From JACJYM01 sp965230495 (GTDB lineage: Bacteria; Bacteroidota; Bacteroidia; Chitinophagales; Saprospiraceae): a stretch of DNA of 64,000 nt. Both the position numbers and the translations under genes were made by a program. This document shows, piece after piece, positions 62,427 through 64,000 of this stretch. Where the stretch lies: NCBI GenBank assembly GCA_965230495.1, contig OZ246004.1, forward strand, positions 1,550,001 to 1,614,000, in the 5' to 3' direction. The first letter of the stretch is position 1. Each line of letters opens with the position of its first letter. Below the pieces are notes generated by a model. The model made no database searches. It was not told where the DNA came from and saw nothing but the letters and a program-made list of their open reading frames with translations.

Positions 62427-63044
62427 ATGAAAGAAAATTATCTAGATCAGTTATCCCAAATCAAACACATCATTGAAGAAAGAACTCGCTTTAGTTTCCT
62501 AAGCGGATTGTCTGGGATTTTGGCCGGAATTTATGCTCTTATAGGGGCTTATCTAGCCTATCGAATTATTTATACCTCTGAAAGAATTATTTACTATGAT
62601 TTAGCTGATTTTAATCTGGGTTTCGATGCGTTAAAACTTCTTTTTATTTTTTGCGTAGTGCTTATTGCTTCGATCATCACAGGGCTAATCTTTAGTTTTA
62701 ACAAGGCCCGTAGAAAAGAGGCCAAACTATGGAATGCAGCAGCTATTAAAGTACTTATAAATTTTTCTATACCTATGATTATAGGAGCCGTTTTCATACT
62801 GTTTCTTTTTCATTATAAGTACATCACACTGATTTCCTCGAGTTCATTGATTTTCTATGGACTAGCACTGATTAATGCCGCTAATTACACTTTCTCAGAT
62901 ATTCGAAAACTTGGAATTACCATATGCATTATAGGTTTAGTATCCCTTGGTTTTCCCGGGCACGGGCTTCTATTCTGGGCATTGGGTTTTGGAGTAGCTC
63001 ATATCATTTATGGGGCATTAATGCATTTTAAATACGAAAGGTGA
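62427..63044 (+). CDS. multi-pass membrane protein next to winged-helix regulator
   Basis: Starting from the ATG at 62427 (the upstream in-frame TTG lies inside the promoter) this is a 205-residue protein: a soluble start (MKENYLDQLSQIKHIIEERTRF) and about six transmembrane helices (SGILAGIYALIGAYLAYRII; LKLLFIFCVVLIASIITGLIF; FSIPMIIGAVFILFLF; LIFYGLALINAANYTF; LGITICIIGLVSLGFPGHG). This pair of membrane protein and small regulator is often seen in Bacteroidota. Function unknown. The regulator gene starts within its stop. Confidence 0.85.
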   Translation: MKENYLDQLSQIKHIIEERTRFSFLSGLSGILAGIYALIGAYLAYRIIYTSERIIYYDLADFNLGFDALKLLFIFCVVLIASIITGLIFSFNKARRKEAKLWNAAAIKVLINFSIPMIIGAVFILFLFHYKYITLISSSSLIFYGLALINAANYTFSDIRKLGITICIIGLVSLGFPGHGLLFWALGFGVAHIIYGALMHFKYER

Positions 63045-63340
63045 AAAAAGAGATACAAAACCTAAATAAAGCTTTCGAGAACAGGGTTCGATTCGGTATC
63101 ATGTCAGTACTTATGGTTGAGTCCTCTGTCAATTTCAACACACTGAAAGAGTCTCTTAATGTTACGGACGGAAATCTGGCGAGCCACTTAAAGGCATTAG
63201 AAAAATTAGAATATATCAATATAGAAAAATCTTTTGTCGGTAGGAAAACAAATACTGATTATTTTGCCACTACCTTAGGGCAAATGGCATTTAAATCTCA
63301 TATAAATGAACTGGAAAAAATACTGAAACAATTAAAATAA
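63041..63340 (+). CDS. winged helix-turn-helix transcriptional regulator
   Basis: This 99-residue protein starts at a GTG (overlapping the previous TGA) and is almost all winged helix: FENRVRFGIMSVLMVESSVNF (helix 1-2), NTLKESLNVTDGNLASHLKALEKLEYI (recognition helix), SFVGRKTNTDYFATTLGQMAF (wing). It belongs to the small MarR/ArsR-like branch that is coupled to membrane proteins in Bacteroidota. It probably binds the ACTTTG-N5-CAAAGT sites present before and after its operon and so controls itself and the next gene. Confidence 0.9.
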   Translation: MKKEIQNLNKAFENRVRFGIMSVLMVESSVNFNTLKESLNVTDGNLASHLKALEKLEYINIEKSFVGRKTNTDYFATTLGQMAFKSHINELEKILKQLK

Positions 63341-63355
63341 TTTTTTTGACTTTAA

Positions 63356-63372
63356 ACTTTGCAATTCAAAGT
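63356..63372 (+). promoter_or_regulatory. second copy of the ACTTTG-N5-CAAAGT operator
   Basis: ACTTTGCAATTCAAAGT is a 16-of-17 match to the copy at 62403. It precedes the gene cut by the window end. The usual TAnnTTTG box is less clear here (AAACTTTG). Confidence 0.6.
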
Positions 63373-64000
63373 GCTTTTAAAAAATAAACTAATAGCGGTA
63401 CTAAATTTTTTCTTACTAGTTCTTCTAGTACTGGGTACGAAATACATTCGTATTCCTCACACCTACTATCAATATGGAATTGGTGAGCATATGCAGTTTG
63501 ATATGATAAAACAAACAGAAATCAACTTCTTCGAAACTCCCATAATTGTCATTGAAGAAACTTTAAATAATAAGACTGCTTATCTCATTTCTCCAACCAA
63601 TCAACATATTAACATTAAAAAAATGGAGATCAAGGAAGAGACTTCCAATTATTCTATTCTAAAAAAAACAATACATGAGGCTAAAAATTTAAGTGGACAA
63701 TTCGTGGATGGGGCTACAGCACATGCTTTCTTAAAAGATTTGTACAATCCTAAATGCTTTGAATTAATTATTAAGCCAGATCATATTTTATCAATATTTC
63801 AATATTATCATATAATTCTTATTCTTTTGTCTCTTCTGATTCTAAGTCCAGTCATCATTTGCTTCTTACTTATTCAATATTACGTAATTAAATATGGTCG
63901 TCTCTGGCACTATCTATCAATCCTTTCTTTACTTCTGTTATTTCTAATATTTGTTTACCATATGTCAAGTAAGGAATCTCACCTAGCTAACATGGTCCAA
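63371..64000 (+). CDS. inner-membrane protein, cut by the window end
   Basis: The frame is open from a GTG at 63371 to the window end (210 codons) without a stop. It has an N-terminal transmembrane helix (LIAVLNFFLLVLLVLGTKYI), a periplasmic domain of about 120 residues (YYQYGIGEHMQFDMIKQTE...) and two further helices (YHIILILLSLLILSPVIICFLL; YLSILSLLLLFLIFVYHM). The GTG overlaps the end of the operator, so the real start may be different. It resembles inner-membrane proteins involved in cell-envelope stress (CreD-like), which fits the neighbours, but it is incomplete. Likely in the same regulon as the preceding pair. Confidence 0.7.
   Translation, partial: MLLKNKLIAVLNFFLLVLLVLGTKYIRIPHTYYQYGIGEHMQFDMIKQTEINFFETPIIVIEETLNNKTAYLISPTNQHINIKKMEIKEETSNYSILKKTIHEAKNLSGQFVDGATAHAFLKDLYNPKCFELIIKPDHILSIFQYYHIILILLSLLILSPVIICFLLIQYYVIKYGRLWHYLSILSLLLLFLIFVYHMSSKESHLANMVQ

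Noticed and set aside
1..64000. CRISPR array
   Set aside because: No regularly spaced direct repeats of 25-40 nt with unique spacers, and no cas genes.

Overview
The window is AT-rich chromosomal DNA from a member of the Bacteroidota, most likely a marine, Saprospira-like or related gliding group. The reasons are: many secreted proteins with type IX secretion system (T9SS) sorting domains of type A and one of type B; lipoproteins with short Bacteroidota-style lipoboxes; a TonB receptor paired with a DUF5689-type lipoprotein; promoters of the TAnnTTTG (-7) type; and a tmRNA tag ending in ALAA. The class-level placement is inference.

Positions 1-33439 are mostly core genome. From left to right they hold a PEP-synthase-like tail, a DASH cryptochrome, a SCO/cytochrome c operon, a glycosyltransferase, tRNA-Val(GAC), a thioredoxin-like lipoprotein, dnaA, a two-gene version of UshA-type 5'-nucleotidase, an IscA/ErpA-type Fe-S carrier, icd, an SGNH hydrolase, a LYS1-like dehydrogenase, ruvB, a DUF3467 protein, a PspC-like protein, a TonB receptor/lipoprotein/nuclease locus, typA, an ECF sigma locus with a membrane-anchored barrel protein, two large T9SS cargo proteins and ribE.

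Positions 33519-58892 look like a genomic island of about 25.4 kb inserted at the 3' end of the tmRNA gene (ssrA). A 20-bp sequence containing the last 14 nt of tmRNA is repeated exactly just downstream of ribE. A tyrosine recombinase gene lies directly beside the tmRNA end, and short repeats resembling integrase arm sites occur at both ends. Every recognisable gene inside the island is on the minus strand. The core cargo is a run of secreted proteins: a T9SS type A protein, a 2414-residue protein, a six-Fn3-like protein, a 1135-residue Hint-domain polymorphic toxin ending in a predicted nucleic-acid deaminase domain, and an overlapping 81-residue candidate immunity gene. The island also carries a beta-barrel protein with a decayed duplicate, a propeller/T9SS protein, an IS3-family element, a barrel remnant and two further secreted proteins. 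There are no conjugation or phage structural genes, so it looks like a small integrative island devoted to antagonism or surface interaction.

Positions 58879-64000 return to chromosomal sequence: the tmRNA, a propeller/dockerin-like/T9SS protein that shares its propeller architecture with one inside the island, and a three-gene group (membrane protein, winged-helix regulator, membrane protein cut by the window end). Two copies of a palindrome in that group look like the regulator's operator.
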